Translations under genes and position numbers: made by a program
Assembly (NCBI GenBank): GCA_016845145.1
Contig: JAERTE010000064.1
Location: 1-35,000 of the forward strand
DNA from: Rhodospirillaceae bacterium
GTDB taxonomy: Bacteria; Pseudomonadota; Alphaproteobacteria; Rhodospirillales; Casp-alpha2
Reading direction: 5' to 3'
DNA length: 35,000 bases
The notes under the pieces: model-generated
Databases searched by the model: none
What the model was told of the DNA's origin: nothing
What the model saw: the letters and a program-made list of their open reading frames with translations, nothing else
Shown here: positions 27,504 to 35,000 of the stretch, piece by piece
How the letters are laid out: each line of letters begins with the position of its first letter
Numbering within the stretch: position 1 is the first letter of the stretch

Positions 27504-27530
27504 AATGCGCTTTGCTAAGCGCCACATGAA
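27480..27530 (+). repeat. Tandem duplication carrying a hairpin at the flaF stop
   Basis: A 24-nt segment at 27481-27504 is repeated exactly at 27507-27530, with 2 nt between (period 26). Each copy contains the hairpin GCGCTT-TGCT-AAGCGC; in the first copy it is extended to 7 bp by G27480 and C27497. The flaF stop TGA (27501-27503) is in copy 1. Copy 2 lies immediately after the gene. No T-run follows either hairpin. Confidence 0.85.
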
Positions 27531-27607
27531 TCCCCATCATCCAATCGAAACCCTTTTGATCAACGCCCAAGCCCGGTTACACTCATACCCCGGTGTGAAT
27601 AGCGGAG

Positions 27608-28645
27608 GTGGACAGGTTGGCGGGGGCAACACCATCAGAGGGGGAGGGACGTTCCAAGGCCGTATTGGTGTCGGTGATGGCGGTCATCGCGGTCGTCGGC
27701 ATCGGCGGTACGTACCTGCTTGGTGAGAAATTAAAACGCGAGTCCCGCGCCGGCTGGCTGCTCCAGGCCGATGCCGCCGCCACCCAGGCAACGCTCGCCG
27801 CCGAAGGTTGGGTGGCGCAGGGCAGCTCGATCATGAACGGCCTGGCCGTGGCTTTTCTCGGGCCCAAGCCCATCGGCCCTGACGACTTCGCCGATCTCGC
27901 CTTTGCCGCCGAGGAGTGGCACACCGAGTTTTCGCTCTACACCGCCGCCGTCGCCAGACGCGTCACCCGCAACCAGCGCGCCGCATTCGAGGCCGAACTG
28001 GGCGCGCCGCTGAGCGTCATCGGAAAGCCCGACGCCCCGGCGCCGGAAGTTTATGAGAGTTTCGCCATCCAGTATTCGTCGGACGATCTCGGTCTGCTCA
28101 GGCCGGGCGCCGATTTGATGACCGACCCGCGTATGGCCGACGTCGCCGCCACCGCGCACCGGGTGCCCGGCGAGGTGATCATGGGCGCGGCCTACCAAGG
28201 GCCCGCCGGTGACGGCTCGACAACCGCGACCTTCGTGCTTGCCGGTCTGCAAGTGACGTTGGGTGAAACGCCGGGCGTTTTGGTGGGTGAGATCAACCTG
28301 TCCGACCTGATCGACTACCTGAAGGCCACACACATGCCCGCCGGTCTGCACCTGCGCTTGGCCGAGCGCGACACCGAAGCGAGCGAGACGCAAAGCGTGC
28401 TCAGGCCGATTTTCGGCACGCTGGACGCACATCCCAACGCCATCCACACCACGACCATCCGCATGACCAAGGGCCAGGCGCGCTGGAGCTTCTATTGGGA
28501 TGTGCTGCCCGATTTCCAGGGCGGTCCGCCGACCCGGGATCGGCGTCGCCATGCAGTTGGGCGGCGCCGCCGCGACCTTGGTGGTGATGCTGATGATCGG
28601 CTTTCAGGGCCGCCAGAACGCCCTGATCCAGCGCGTCGTCGATGA
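27608..28645 (+). CDS. N-terminal CHASE-domain part of a frameshifted hybrid histidine kinase
   Basis: A 345-codon frame whose first about 308 residues are the sensor half of a membrane kinase. Transmembrane segment 1 is [20 protein letters not shown] (about 19-38). The extracytoplasmic CHASE domain shows [13 protein letters not shown] and [20 protein letters not shown]. The last about 37 residues ([15 protein letters not shown] and on) are Arg-rich out-of-frame sequence antiphase to the kinase frame. Deleting one C from the CCC at 28533-28535 would give PPTGIGVAMQ and join this frame smoothly to the kinase, restoring a protein of about 794 residues. The start is GTG at 27608, next to AGCGGAGG; a TTG at 27617 is an alternative. 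CHASE domains bind small ligands such as adenine derivatives in known cases; the ligand here is unknown. Confidence 0.8.
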   Translation: MDRLAGATPSEGEGRSKAVLVSVMAVIAVVGIGGTYLLGEKLKRESRAGWLLQADAAATQATLAAEGWVAQGSSIMNGLAVAFLGPKPIGPDDFADLAFAAEEWHTEFSLYTAAVARRVTRNQRAAFEAELGAPLSVIGKPDAPAPEVYESFAIQYSSDDLGLLRPGADLMTDPRMADVAATAHRVPGEVIMGAAYQGPAGDGSTTATFVLAGLQVTLGETPGVLVGEINLSDLIDYLKATHMPAGLHLRLAERDTEASETQSVLRPIFGTLDAHPNAIHTTTIRMTKGQARWSFYWDVLPDFQGGPPTRDRRRHAVGRRRRDLGGDADDRLSGPPERPDPARRR

Positions 28646-29993
28646 GCGTACGGCGTCGCTGCGCCAGGCCCGCGACGAGGCCGAGATGGGCAACCGCGCC
28701 AAGTCGGAATTCCTAGCCGCCATGAGCCACGAAATCCGCACCCCCATGACCGGCGTCATCGGGTTCGCCGATATGTTGCTGGAAGACGACCTCGCCGCTG
28801 AGAGCCGCGAGAAGGTGTTCCGCATCAAGGGGTCCACCAGCGCGCTGCTCCGCATCATCAACGATATTTTGGATATGTCGAAACTGGAAGCCGGCAAGAT
28901 GGAGATCGAGGCCATCGATTTCCACCTGCCGGGCCTGATCGACGATGTGCTGGCGCTGTTCGGCAAGACCCGCAAGGAAGACGAAGATATCGAGCTGATC
29001 GTCGACCTGACCGACGACTTCCCCGTCGGCGTCAAATCCGACCCCACCCGCCTGCGCCAGTTGTTGGTCAACCTGCTCGGCAATGCCTTCAAGTTTACCC
29101 ACGAGGGCCATGTGCGGGTGTTGGGTGACGTTGTCGACGGTGAAGATGGGGGCCAAATGCTCCGTTTCACCGTCGAGGACACCGGCATCGGCATGACCGA
29201 AGAGACCATGGCCAAATTGTTTTCCGAGTTTACCCAGGCCGACGCGTCGATCACCCGGCGCTTTGAGGGCACCGGGCTGGGGCTGGCCATTTGCGACCGG
29301 CTGGTCGGCCTCCTGGGCGGCGACATCGGCGTCGGCAGCGAGGCGGGCAAGGGCAGCCGGTTTTGGTTCACCTTGCCTTTTGTGGCGGCCGATCGCGACG
29401 TCTCGGGCGATGTGCGCGCTCCGACCGTCACCCATTTCGAGAGCCGCCGCGCGCTCCACGTGCTGATCGCCGAGGACAACCGCATCAACCAGATGATCCT
29501 CACCGCGACCATGGAATCGTTCGGCCACACGGTGGAGATCGCGGTCAACGGCGCCAAGGCTCTGGCCGCGCACGAGGCCGCAGACGAGGAGGGCGCCTTC
29601 GACCTGATCCTCATGGACGTCCGCATGCCCGAGATGAGCGGCCCCGCCGCCACCCGCGCCATCCGCCAACTGCCGGGCGCCAAGGCCGGCATCCCGATCA
29701 TCGCCGTCACCGCCGACGCCATGACCGAACACATGGCGGACTACCTGGCGGCGGGCATGAACGCATGCGTCACCAAACCCATCGACCGCGCCGAACTGCT
29801 GCTCGCCATCAACGACGTGATGGACGAAGACATCCATGTGGCGGTGGAGGGGCCGGCGGAAGAGGAAGAAGCTGCGGAAGAGGTGGTACCAGATGACACG
29901 GAGGCGGAAACCGCTGAAGTCACGGAACCCGATATCGGTGATTTCCTGAAAGAGCTGGAAAGCGTGGCCGATGAGGTTGAGGAGAAGGCGTAG
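28500..29993 (+). CDS. C-terminal kinase and receiver part of the frameshifted hybrid histidine kinase
   Basis: The second frame of the split CHASE kinase. The ATG at 28551 ([12 protein letters not shown]) or an upstream codon could start it, but it more likely continues 27608-28645 across a 1-nt frameshift. A transmembrane segment lies at about residues 20-35. The dimerisation domain has H77 in [15 protein letters not shown]. The ATPase domain has [16 protein letters not shown] (188-203), DTGIGM (227-232) and [12 protein letters not shown] (257-268). The receiver has D373 in [11 protein letters not shown] and K426 in VTKPID. The acidic tail ends [16 protein letters not shown]. It is a clear paralogue of the kinase at 2487-4580, including the tail. 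If made alone it would be a membrane kinase lacking its sensor. Confidence 0.9.
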   Translation: MCCPISRAVRRPGIGVAMQLGGAAATLVVMLMIGFQGRQNALIQRVVDERTASLRQARDEAEMGNRAKSEFLAAMSHEIRTPMTGVIGFADMLLEDDLAAESREKVFRIKGSTSALLRIINDILDMSKLEAGKMEIEAIDFHLPGLIDDVLALFGKTRKEDEDIELIVDLTDDFPVGVKSDPTRLRQLLVNLLGNAFKFTHEGHVRVLGDVVDGEDGGQMLRFTVEDTGIGMTEETMAKLFSEFTQADASITRRFEGTGLGLAICDRLVGLLGGDIGVGSEAGKGSRFWFTLPFVAADRDVSGDVRAPTVTHFESRRALHVLIAEDNRINQMILTATMESFGHTVEIAVNGAKALAAHEAADEEGAFDLILMDVRMPEMSGPAATRAIRQLPGAKAGIPIIAVTADAMTEHMADYLAAGMNACVTKPIDRAELLLAINDVMDEDIHVAVEGPAEEEEAAEEVVPDDTEAETAEVTEPDIGDFLKELESVADEVEEKA

Positions 29994-30018
29994 GGGTTGA
30001 AGACCATCAACATGCGCC

Positions 30019-30041
30019 CCTTCCCCCATCAAGGGGGAAGG
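30019..30041 (+). terminator. Strong perfect hairpin after the hybrid kinase
   Basis: CCTTCCCCC-ATCAA-GGGGGAAGG is a perfect 9-bp stem with a 5-nt loop, 25 nt past the kinase stop. The downstream tract is A-rich then T-rich (TTTTT at 30061-30065) but not immediately adjacent. It may act as a terminator or be a dispersed palindromic repeat; both are plausible. Confidence 0.5.
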
Positions 30042-30055
30042 AGTGATCAAAAAGA

Positions 30056-30084
30056 TTGACTTTTTCCATATAATAGGATTAAAT
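30056..30084 (+). promoter_or_regulatory. Promoter-like sequence before a second boxA
   Basis: TTGACT at 30056-30061, a 17-nt spacer and TTAAAT at 30079-30084 resemble a housekeeping promoter. A perfect TATAAT at 30069-30074 overlaps it but has a poor -35. The 40-nt stretch is strongly AT-rich in a GC-rich genome. It lies 23 nt upstream of the boxA-like copy at 30107. Confidence 0.4.
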
Positions 30085-30106
30085 ACATTTAACTTGGCCA
30101 ATCGGC

Positions 30107-30126
30107 CACGCTATTTGACATTCGAA
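30107..30126 (+). promoter_or_regulatory. boxA-like antitermination element, exact copy of rRNA leader segment
   Basis: The 20 nt here, including GCTATTTGACATTCGAA, are identical to 34461-34480 in the 16S leader; similarity continues imperfectly for about ten more bases. The core resembles boxA (TGCTCTTTAACA), the NusB/NusE site of rRNA leaders. A hairpin TGGCC-AATC-GGCCA just upstream (30095-30108, touching the copy) could be the boxB counterpart. No rRNA gene follows. Confidence 0.55.
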
Positions 30127-30271
30127 GATGTATTGCGCCGGGGCTGATGTCTGACTGGGGATGACCCGTTGCTCAGACCGTTGGAACCGGTGATGAAGGT
30201 TATCTGCCCGTAATGTGGCGGGTGGTTCGCGGTTTCATGCGCCTTGAGGCCCGGAAAGAAAGACGTGGGTA

Positions 30272-30288
30272 CGCGGATCAAGTCCGCG
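30272..30288. repeat. Palindromic repeat-like element
   Basis: CGCGGA-TCAAG-TCCGCG followed by CATGACGGG resembles the dispersed intergenic palindromes (GGATCAAGTCC followed by TGACG) common in alphaproteobacterial genomes. Only one copy is in this window, so the dispersed nature is inferred from familiarity with the motif. Confidence 0.45.
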
Positions 30289-30486
30289 CATGACGGGTGT
30301 GGGGAGGTTGCGATGTATCGTCGACATCGAGACTACTGGAGCCACGCGCTGGCCGAACCGGCCATCCCCAGCGCGCGGGAGTGAGGTAAAATTGGGTTCG
30401 TTCCGTTACTTTTTTTATAGGGTGAACGAAATCAATGACTTGCGCGCACCGTATTTGTGGTTTTGCGGCCCGAAAGAGGGGAGAGA

Positions 30487-31986
30487 CTACGCCGTTTCGG
30501 CAAACGCCGCTGCGCTTTCGCCGGCCAGTTTGCCGAACACCGTGCCGGCCATGAGGCCCGAGCCGCCGGGGTAGTTCTCGACGAACAAGCCGCCGACCAG
30601 CTCGCCCGCCGCGTACAATCCGGGGATCGAGCGGTCGCTCAGGTCCTGTACCGCACCTGTGTCGTCGATCTTTAGCCCGCCGAAAGTGAAGGTCACGCCG
30701 GTCGTCGTCACGTAGGCCTCGAACGGCGGCTCGTCGATGGGCAGCGCCCAGTTGGTCTTGTCGATCTCAAGGCCCGATGTGGTGACGCCGTCAAGGATGG
30801 CCGGGTTGTATTGGCCGCTCTGGCGCGCGTCCGAGGGGCAGGCGGCGTTGAAATCGTCGATGGTGGATTTCAGAGCCGTGGGGTCGATCTCCAACTCGGC
30901 GGCGAGTTCTTCGATGGAGCCCGCGGTGTATTTGGTGACCTGTTTGATGCGGTATTCGTCCCTCAGCACCGGGATGGTTTTCTGGTCGAAAATCTGGATC
31001 GCGGTGCGGAACGGCTGGCCCATGATCTCGCGCCCGAACTTCACATAGGTGTGGTTGCGCAAATCCTCGCCCTCGTCGACGAAACGCTCGCCCCGCAAGT
31101 TGACCATAATGCCCCACGGGTAGGAGTGCTTCTGGAAATTGTCCAGCACCTCCCTATCACCATAGGGCGGCGCCGAGATATCCCAGCCGACGCTGTGGCA
31201 CCCCGACCAGTTGCCGAACGGGCGCGCGCCGATGTCCAAGGCCATGCGGATGCCGTCGCCCATGTTGTGGCGCGTGCCGCGCACGCGGGCCAGGTCCCAG
31301 CCGTGGCCGAGATAGCGCACCCGCATTTCGGGGTTCGATTCGAACCCGCCGCAGGCCAGCACGATGGCTTTGGCGCCGAGCTCCTCGTAGCCGCCCGGCC
31401 CGCGCACGGTGATGCCGGTGACGCTTCGGTCTTGGCCCTGGATCAGTTGGGTGGCGCCGGTCGAATACCTGATGTCGCAGCCCATTCGGGCAACCTCGGC
31501 CAACTCCATTTCGACCAGGCCCGCACCGCCGCCCACGGCCTCGATGTTGACGCCGCCGTAGAAGTGATGCTTGCCGTCGACCACGAAGGATTGCCGCCCG
31601 AACATCGGCAGAAAACGCACGCCGTGCTGTCTCAGCCACACCATGGCCGGGCGCGAGCCGTCGATCAGCCGCCACGCCATGTCCTCGTCGGATTGGTGAT
31701 GGGTGACCTTCATCAGCGCGTCGTAGAAGACGTTGCGGTCGTGGTTGGGGAGGATGATCTGGTCGCGTTCGGCGTCCGAGAGATCGGTCAAAACGTCGGT
31801 GGCCGCGTCGTCGATGCCGGTGTGGCAGAACCGGAAACCGCCGGCGGTGAAATACGAGTTGCCGCCTTTCTCGTCCTCGGCGGCTTTCTCGAGGATCAAC
31901 ACGCTGGCGCCGTTTTCCCGCGCCGCCATGGCTGCCGACAGTGCCGCGTTGCCCGCGCCGACGACGATCACGTCATAGGTGGTCAT
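30487..31986 (-). CDS. FAD-dependent dehydrogenase, TcuA/CobZ-like (tricarballylate dehydrogenase family)
   Basis: A 499-residue flavoprotein of the fumarate reductase/succinate dehydrogenase superfamily. The FAD dinucleotide motif is VIVVGAGNAALSAAMAARENG (about 6-26), followed by EKGGNSYFTAGGFRF and VLACGGFESNPEMRVRYLG, and a C-terminal FAD-contact segment FVENYPGGSGLMAGTVFGKLAG. The layout fits TcuA, which oxidises tricarballylate to cis-aconitate, and the related CobZ. Neither the membrane partner TcuB nor the transporter TcuC is adjacent, and no cobalamin genes are seen, so the substrate is uncertain. GCGGAGG lies at the right distance before the ATG at 31984-31986. Downstream on the minus strand is the gene-free stretch with the boxA copy. 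Confidence 0.85.
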   Translation of the reverse strand: MTTYDVIVVGAGNAALSAAMAARENGASVLILEKAAEDEKGGNSYFTAGGFRFCHTGIDDAATDVLTDLSDAERDQIILPNHDRNVFYDALMKVTHHQSDEDMAWRLIDGSRPAMVWLRQHGVRFLPMFGRQSFVVDGKHHFYGGVNIEAVGGGAGLVEMELAEVARMGCDIRYSTGATQLIQGQDRSVTGITVRGPGGYEELGAKAIVLACGGFESNPEMRVRYLGHGWDLARVRGTRHNMGDGIRMALDIGARPFGNWSGCHSVGWDISAPPYGDREVLDNFQKHSYPWGIMVNLRGERFVDEGEDLRNHTYVKFGREIMGQPFRTAIQIFDQKTIPVLRDEYRIKQVTKYTAGSIEELAAELEIDPTALKSTIDDFNAACPSDARQSGQYNPAILDGVTTSGLEIDKTNWALPIDEPPFEAYVTTTGVTFTFGGLKIDDTGAVQDLSDRSIPGLYAAGELVGGLFVENYPGGSGLMAGTVFGKLAGESAAAFAETA

Positions 31987-32040
31987 GGAAATACCTCCGC
32001 AAAATCATTGTGGGTATTTTGTCGGAGGCGAGTGCGCTGA

Positions 32041-32835
32041 TCAAGATGCGGCGAGAAATTGCGCCAGGCGGGCCGTCACGGTGTCGGGCTGTTCGGCATG
32101 CAGCCAGTGCCCCGCGCCCTCGATGACTTCGGTCTCGGCTTGGGTGAACAGGCGCTCGATCTCGGCCTGGTGGTAGGGCTGGATGTAATCCGACGCGCCG
32201 CCGGCCAAAAACAGCGCCGGGCCCTCGTAAGCTTCATCGGCTTCGAAGATCGGGAAGTCGAGGATGTCGTCCATGTGGGTGGCAAGCGCGCCCAGGTTGA
32301 CCGACCAGGTGAAGCCGTCGTGTTCCGGGTCGGTCTTCAGGTTGCGCACCAAGAAGCGCGCCAGGTTGATGTCGCCCAGGGCATCAAGCAGTGCCGCTTC
32401 GGCTTCCGAGCGCCGCCTCATGGAGGTGACGTCCATGTTGGACATGGCGGTGAGATGGGTCTCGAAGTCGTGACCGTAAGCCACCGGCGCGATGTCGAGG
32501 ACGCACAGTCGCGCGATCAGGTCGGGTTGGCTCAGCGCCAAGGCCATTGCCGCCTTGCCGCCCATGGAGTGGCCGATGAGGGTGACGGGGGCGGCGGCGT
32601 GGGTGGTGATCAGGCGCGCCACGTCTTCGGCCATGGCCTCATAGGTCATCTCGTCGGCCCACGGAGACGCACCGTGGTTGCGTAGGTCGGCGGTGATGAC
32701 GCGGTGTGTCGCGCTCAGGCTTTTGGCGATGCCGGCCCAGTTGCGGCCCTGGCCGAACAGGCCGTGCAGGATGACGACGTCAGGGCCCACGCCCGTTTGT
32801 CCGGCGGCGTCGAAGTTGAGATCGATGGCGCTCAA
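32041..32835 (-). CDS. Alpha/beta hydrolase (YbfF-like esterase)
   Basis: A 264-residue alpha/beta hydrolase. Oxyanion segment is HGLFGQGRNW (24-33), then ADLRNHGASPW (49-59). The nucleophile is S90 in GHSMGG. The acid is probably the Asp in GGASDYIQ and the catalytic His is in GAGHWLHAEQP. The HGLFG and DLRNHG motifs place it with the YbfF/ABHD11 group of small-acyl esterases; human ABHD11 is mitochondrial. The physiological substrate is unknown. The ATG overlaps the stop of the M23 peptidase gene by 4 nt (ATGA at 32832-32835), so the pair is likely translationally coupled. It lies upstream of the flavoprotein on the same strand, with 54 nt between them. Confidence 0.9.
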   Translation of the reverse strand: MSAIDLNFDAAGQTGVGPDVVILHGLFGQGRNWAGIAKSLSATHRVITADLRNHGASPWADEMTYEAMAEDVARLITTHAAAPVTLIGHSMGGKAAMALALSQPDLIARLCVLDIAPVAYGHDFETHLTAMSNMDVTSMRRRSEAEAALLDALGDINLARFLVRNLKTDPEHDGFTWSVNLGALATHMDDILDFPIFEADEAYEGPALFLAGGASDYIQPYHQAEIERLFTQAETEVIEGAGHWLHAEQPDTVTARLAQFLAAS

Positions 32836-34193
32836 CGCGACGCGGTTTTGATCGGGGACTTGGGCAGCATGGCGTAGCGCTGGTCCAGCTTTGCGCGAAG
32901 GCCCGCGAAGCGCGCCAGCTCCTTGCCGGCCAGTTTGCGGCCCGACGGCATCCTGACCCGCATGGGGTTCAACTGCCGGCCTTTGCGCAGGATCTCGTAG
33001 TGCAGGTGCGGGCCGGTCGAGCGCCCGGTGGTGCCGACGTAGCCGATCACCTGGCCCTGGCTGACGCGCCGTCCTTTGCGCATGCCACGCGCGAAGCCCT
33101 TCATGTGGGCGTAGGCGGTCTGGTAGTTGCCGTTGTGGCGGATGCGGATGTAGTTGCCGAAACTGCCGCGCCGTCCGGCATAGTCGATGGTGCCGTTGCC
33201 CGCCGCGTAGATGGGTGTGCCGCGGGCGGCCGCGAAGTCGACGCCGCGGTGCATCTTGGTATAGCCCAGCACCGGATGGCGTCGGCGTCCGAAGCCGGAG
33301 CTCAGCCGCGCCCCGTCGATGGGGGTGCGCATCAGGGCCTTTTGGGCGCTGCGGCCTTTGTCGTCGAAGTACTCGACGTGACCGTCGTCGCCCTTGAAGC
33401 GATAGATCGCCTTGCGCTTGCCGCTCAAGGTCATTGACGCGAACAAGATCTCGTTGCCGCGCACCAGCTTGCCTGTTTCGTCAGTGACACGGTTATACAT
33501 GACCTGGAAAGCGTCGTTCTTACGGATGTCGCGCTGAAAATCGACGTCCCATGAAAATGCGCGGATCAGTTCCGCCAACGTACCGTCGGGCAGCCCTTGC
33601 TTTTTACCGGCGACATAGAGCGATGATGTGATGACGCCCTCGGCGCGGACAGCCTGGCGGCTGATGGGGCGATCTCGGGTTTGACTGACAAAGCGGCCGT
33701 CTTCGCGCAGAACCTTGACCTCGCGCTCGTACGACACGTTATAGCCGAAGCCGGCAAACGTACCCGGCGTCGCTTTGAGGTCAGCGGCTTCCAAGTGATG
33801 TGGCTTATAGGCGATCCGCACGATATCGCCCTGGCGAATGCGGCGCGGGCTGTGAACCTTGGAGAAGGCACGAATCGCATCACGCGCCTCACGGCCCGTT
33901 ACGCCGGCGCGTTGCAGGACCTTGGCCAGCGTATCGCCGCGGCCAATCTTAACGGCGTGCTCGACCGTCTGCGGCGGTTGTGCGGTTACGGCAGCGAGGG
34001 GCAGGTCAGGCGACGTCGTCTCAATGCCCGGCACGGCGCTTGGATTGCCTAGAGACAATGGTGCCAAGGCAAGGCTCTCACCTTCCATGCCGGGCAATGA
34101 TTTTACGGATGCGGACGAAGTCAGCACATATCCGGAGCAAACCGCCACGGTGGCGACCAACCCGGTAATCGTGGCGATTCCTCGAAACAGCAT
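32832..34193 (-). CDS. M23 family metallopeptidase (MepM-like murein endopeptidase)
   Basis: A 453-residue cell-envelope protein predicted to cleave peptidoglycan cross-links. The N-terminus is a signal or anchor segment (about 3-24). A LysM/OapA-like region (about 79-127) has VKIGRGDTLAKVLQRAGV and IRQGDIVRI. The C-terminal LytM domain has zinc ligands H315 and D319 (HRGVDF) and H398 (HLHYE), plus H363 and H396, all of the active form. The ATG at 34191-34193 is chosen because the signal segment follows directly. A TTG start 26 codons upstream lies inside a TTGACA hexamer (34266-34271) that is better read as a -35 element. The 3' end overlaps the hydrolase gene. The gene is divergent from the rRNA operon. 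Confidence 0.93.
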   Translation of the reverse strand: MLFRGIATITGLVATVAVCSGYVLTSSASVKSLPGMEGESLALAPLSLGNPSAVPGIETTSPDLPLAAVTAQPPQTVEHAVKIGRGDTLAKVLQRAGVTGREARDAIRAFSKVHSPRRIRQGDIVRIAYKPHHLEAADLKATPGTFAGFGYNVSYEREVKVLREDGRFVSQTRDRPISRQAVRAEGVITSSLYVAGKKQGLPDGTLAELIRAFSWDVDFQRDIRKNDAFQVMYNRVTDETGKLVRGNEILFASMTLSGKRKAIYRFKGDDGHVEYFDDKGRSAQKALMRTPIDGARLSSGFGRRRHPVLGYTKMHRGVDFAAARGTPIYAAGNGTIDYAGRRGSFGNYIRIRHNGNYQTAYAHMKGFARGMRKGRRVSQGQVIGYVGTTGRSTGPHLHYEILRKGRQLNPMRVRMPSGRKLAGKELARFAGLRAKLDQRYAMLPKSPIKTASR

Positions 34194-34349
34194 CAAAAAA
34201 CTTTCATCTTTTTTTCGCAGTGCAGCGAAACACTGTGATGGGACAATGTCCGCAGAGGTTTCGGGTGTCAAGCGGTTTCACCGAAAACAGTCAACAGAAT
34301 CAATGGTATGCGGAAAAAGTTAACAGGGAATTTCGTCTCCTATCGATGT

Positions 34350-34414
34350 TGCGAAAAAAAAGGTAAAATAATTTAGGTAAAGGGTTTGACACCCATACGG
34401 TTACCCCCTATAAA
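34350..34414 (+). promoter_or_regulatory. rRNA operon promoter with UP-like element
   Basis: TTGACA at 34386-34391, a 17-nt spacer and TATAAA at 34409-34414 form a near-consensus promoter. The AT-rich tract at about 34350-34380 (runs of A and T) looks like an UP element. The discriminator after the -10 is GC-rich (CCGCCTCCGC), a hallmark of stringently controlled rRNA promoters. Transcription would start near 34421 and leave a leader of about 250 nt before 16S. Confidence 0.8.
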
Positions 34415-34427
34415 CCGCCTCCGCAGC

Positions 34428-34480
34428 GGGGAACACCCCTACCAAGGAAAACCCTGCAGGCACGCTATTTGACATTCGAA
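34428..34480 (+). promoter_or_regulatory. rRNA leader antitermination region (boxB-like hairpin and boxA)
   Basis: GGGG-AACA-CCCC (34428-34439) forms a small boxB-like hairpin, and GCTATTTGACA (from 34464) resembles boxA. This is the order found in bacterial rRNA leaders, where Nus factors prevent premature termination. The remaining leader (34481-34669) has no gene; it includes TTCCTT/AAGGAA at about 34632-34666, which may begin the 16S processing stem. Confidence 0.6.
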
Positions 34481-34669
34481 TATGATTTGAAGGGATGCGC
34501 GGACGGCGCCCGTCTAATGCAAGGAAAACCGCTTCGGTGGTAGACTTAGCAAGTCGGCATATGGCGCTCTAACTGTGCATCTCTGCTTTACTTACCATGT
34601 TAAAGTAAGATTTGTGCAAAGGAGCTCTTGTTCTTCCTTGATCCGGTTTCGATCGGTGAAAAGGAAATT

Positions 34670-35000
<331 letters not shown>

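Larger units (their letters stand above)
30091..30416 (+). ncRNA. Candidate structured non-coding RNA or leader remnant
   Basis: The gene-free stretch 29994-30486 (493 nt) holds, in order on the plus strand: promoter-like sequence, a hairpin and boxA copy, a stem GTCTGA/TCAGAC (30149-30154 with 30173-30178, inner GGG/CCC), a palindrome CGCGGA-TCAAG-TCCGCG (30272-30288), a hairpin CGATGT-ATCGTCG-ACATCG (30311-30329), a hairpin CGCGCTGG...CCAGCGCG with inner CCG/CGG (30345-30375), and a 7-T run (30410-30416). It matches no RNA family I recognise. A transcript reading through would be antisense to the end of the flavoprotein gene. Boundaries are guesses. Confidence 0.25.

Noticed and set aside
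28713..30101. 462-codon minus-strand open frame
   Set aside because: Antisense to the conserved kinase and receiver domains; no domain of its own.
30140..30160. GGGGCTGATG, similar to the start of tmRNA
   Set aside because: The following tmRNA landmarks (GATTCGAC, tag-peptide frame) are absent.
30290..30574. 94-codon plus-strand open frame in the gene-free stretch
   Set aside because: No ribosome binding site, no recognisable domain, and its end overlaps the flavoprotein gene in antisense.
34194..34271. 26-codon upstream extension of the M23 peptidase from a TTG
   Set aside because: The TTG is part of a TTGACA hexamer and the extension would bury the signal segment inside the protein.

Overview
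The window is a 35 kb chromosomal segment of a motile, Gram-negative alphaproteobacterium. The partial 16S rRNA gene at the right end starts with the alphaproteobacterial form of the 5' end. The gene set fits Rhodospirillales-type lineages: an NDUFAF5-like methyltransferase beside comF, ubiG divergent from lysC, lysC followed by ptsP, grxC-nitrilase-DUF1178, DUF4167 after prmC, a PAS_5 protein, and a short alphaproteobacterial flagellin with FlaF. The order assignment is inference from gene content and a 331-nt stretch of 16S; no database search was run. Almost everything is housekeeping. No phage, IS element, CRISPR array, toxin-antitoxin pair or defence cassette was seen.

Layout. 1-1447 (minus): sfsA followed by the start of map, which runs off the left edge. 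1650-4580 (plus): an orphan periplasmic solute-binding protein followed by a membrane hybrid histidine kinase. 4583-6278: an NDUFAF5-type methyltransferase and a ComF amidophosphoribosyltransferase-like protein, divergent with almost no space between their starts. 6298-7649: a PAS_5 protein and a zinc-ribbon methyltransferase, divergent. 7727-10019: grxC overlapping a nitrilase-family amidase, a TehB-like methyltransferase on the other strand, and a DUF1178 zinc-ribbon protein. 10031-14532: ubiG (minus), then lysC and ptsP (plus). 14585-21778: a tight plus-strand run rodZ-like / ispG / hisS / hemA / prfA / prmC with short gaps or 4-nt overlaps, so shape, isoprenoid, tRNA-charging, haem-precursor and translation-termination genes probably share transcripts. 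21987-26235: a DUF4167 protein, a MOSC protein (minus) and clpB, the last with a good sigma-32-like promoter. 26312-29993: flagellin, flaF, and a CHASE-domain hybrid kinase broken by an apparent 1-nt frameshift. 30487-34193 (minus): a tricarballylate-dehydrogenase-like flavoprotein, an alpha/beta hydrolase and an M23 peptidase. 34386-35000: an rRNA promoter, leader and 16S start.

How the genes work together. PtsP senses metabolic state through its GAF domain and phosphorylates the nitrogen PTS. HisS, PrfA and PrmC act in translation. HemA would draw on glutamyl-tRNA, which implies the C5 route to 5-aminolevulinate. GrxC and the nitrilase probably both act in glutathione metabolism. The RodZ-like protein and the M23 peptidase act on cell shape and peptidoglycan. 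Two paralogous hybrid kinases lie 25 kb apart.

The part least explained by known genes is the 493-nt gene-free stretch 29994-30486. It holds an exact 20-nt copy of the boxA-containing segment of the rRNA leader, preceded by promoter-like sequence and a small hairpin as in an rRNA leader, and followed by several hairpins. No rRNA follows it. It may be an antiterminated non-coding RNA or an rRNA-leader remnant.
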